From: Schistosoma haematobium
Lineage: Eukaryota; Platyhelminthes; Trematoda; Strigeidida; Schistosomatidae
Assembly (NCBI RefSeq): GCF_000699445.3
Contig: NC_067198.1
Span: 41,471,691 to 41,535,690 of the forward strand
DNA length: 64,000 nt
Reading direction: 5' to 3'
Shown: piece by piece, positions 63,957 through 64,000 of the stretch
How positions within the stretch are numbered: the stretch's first letter is position 1
Layout of the letters: every line of letters begins with the position of its first letter
The notes under the pieces: generated by a model
Told to the model about the DNA's origin: nothing
What the model saw: only the letters and a program-made list of their open reading frames with translations
Database searches by the model: none
Made by a program: the position numbers and the translations under genes

Positions 63957-64000
63957 CTATAATTTGAAAGAAAAAATATGTTATTCTAATAAGAATGTGA

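Noticed and set aside
1..64000. CRISPR arrays, rRNA genes, prokaryotic operons
   Set aside because: No regularly spaced identical repeats with unique spacers, no rRNA-like conserved blocks, and the intron-rich repeat-laden structure is eukaryotic.

Overview
The window looks like a piece of a schistosome (blood fluke) genome. It is A+T-rich and intron-rich. It is packed with repeats that I recognise from Schistosoma: Sm-alpha-type SINE-like elements carrying hammerhead ribozymes, SR2/RTE-type non-LTR retrotransposons ending in (TAAG)n, a Penelope-like element with a GIY-YIG domain, a Merlin DNA transposon, and LTR retrotransposons. The exact species cannot be decided from sequence alone.

The main host gene lies on the minus strand and covers most of the window, from 63956 (its 5' part lies beyond the right edge) down to at least 18382. 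I reconstructed 17 exons whose splice signals and phases join without conflict, giving about 830 codons. Exons w1-w6 (63956 to 48569) encode the M14 cytosolic carboxypeptidase catalytic domain of the AGBL2/AGBL3 (CCP2/CCP3) type, a tubulin polyglutamate-chain peptidase. All expected zinc, substrate and catalytic residues are visible. Exons w7-w17 encode a long, poorly conserved, Asn/Ser/Lys-rich tail, including a run of small phase-0 exons. A further possible exon at 2254-2457 may be the first exon of another secreted protein or a distal exon of this gene.

The introns hold almost everything else. There are three tRNA-headed SINE-like families: Sm-alpha, a very abundant ~430-bp family here called SINE-2, and a rarer family called SINE-3. 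Each carries a type I hammerhead ribozyme, and the stems differ by compensatory changes. Copies are often head-to-head palindromes or tandem arrays. SR2 insertions include a 2-kb reverse transcriptase copy (29469-31450) and a near-identical 3' fragment (12461-13438). A second non-LTR family, LINE-B, occurs as several 3' ends. LTR family A is present as solo LTRs and as two gag-only, pol-less elements, one with 59-bp LTRs. LTR family B is present as two solo LTRs. Most LTR insertions are flanked by 5-bp target duplications. Merlin elements, fold-back elements, microsatellites and two unidentified repeats fill much of the remainder.

Nested insertions give a relative chronology: an LTR element split a SINE-2 copy, SR2 copies landed inside the mini-LTR element, and a fold-back element landed inside a solo LTR. 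I see no rRNA genes, no free-standing tRNA genes, no CRISPR arrays and no prokaryotic features.
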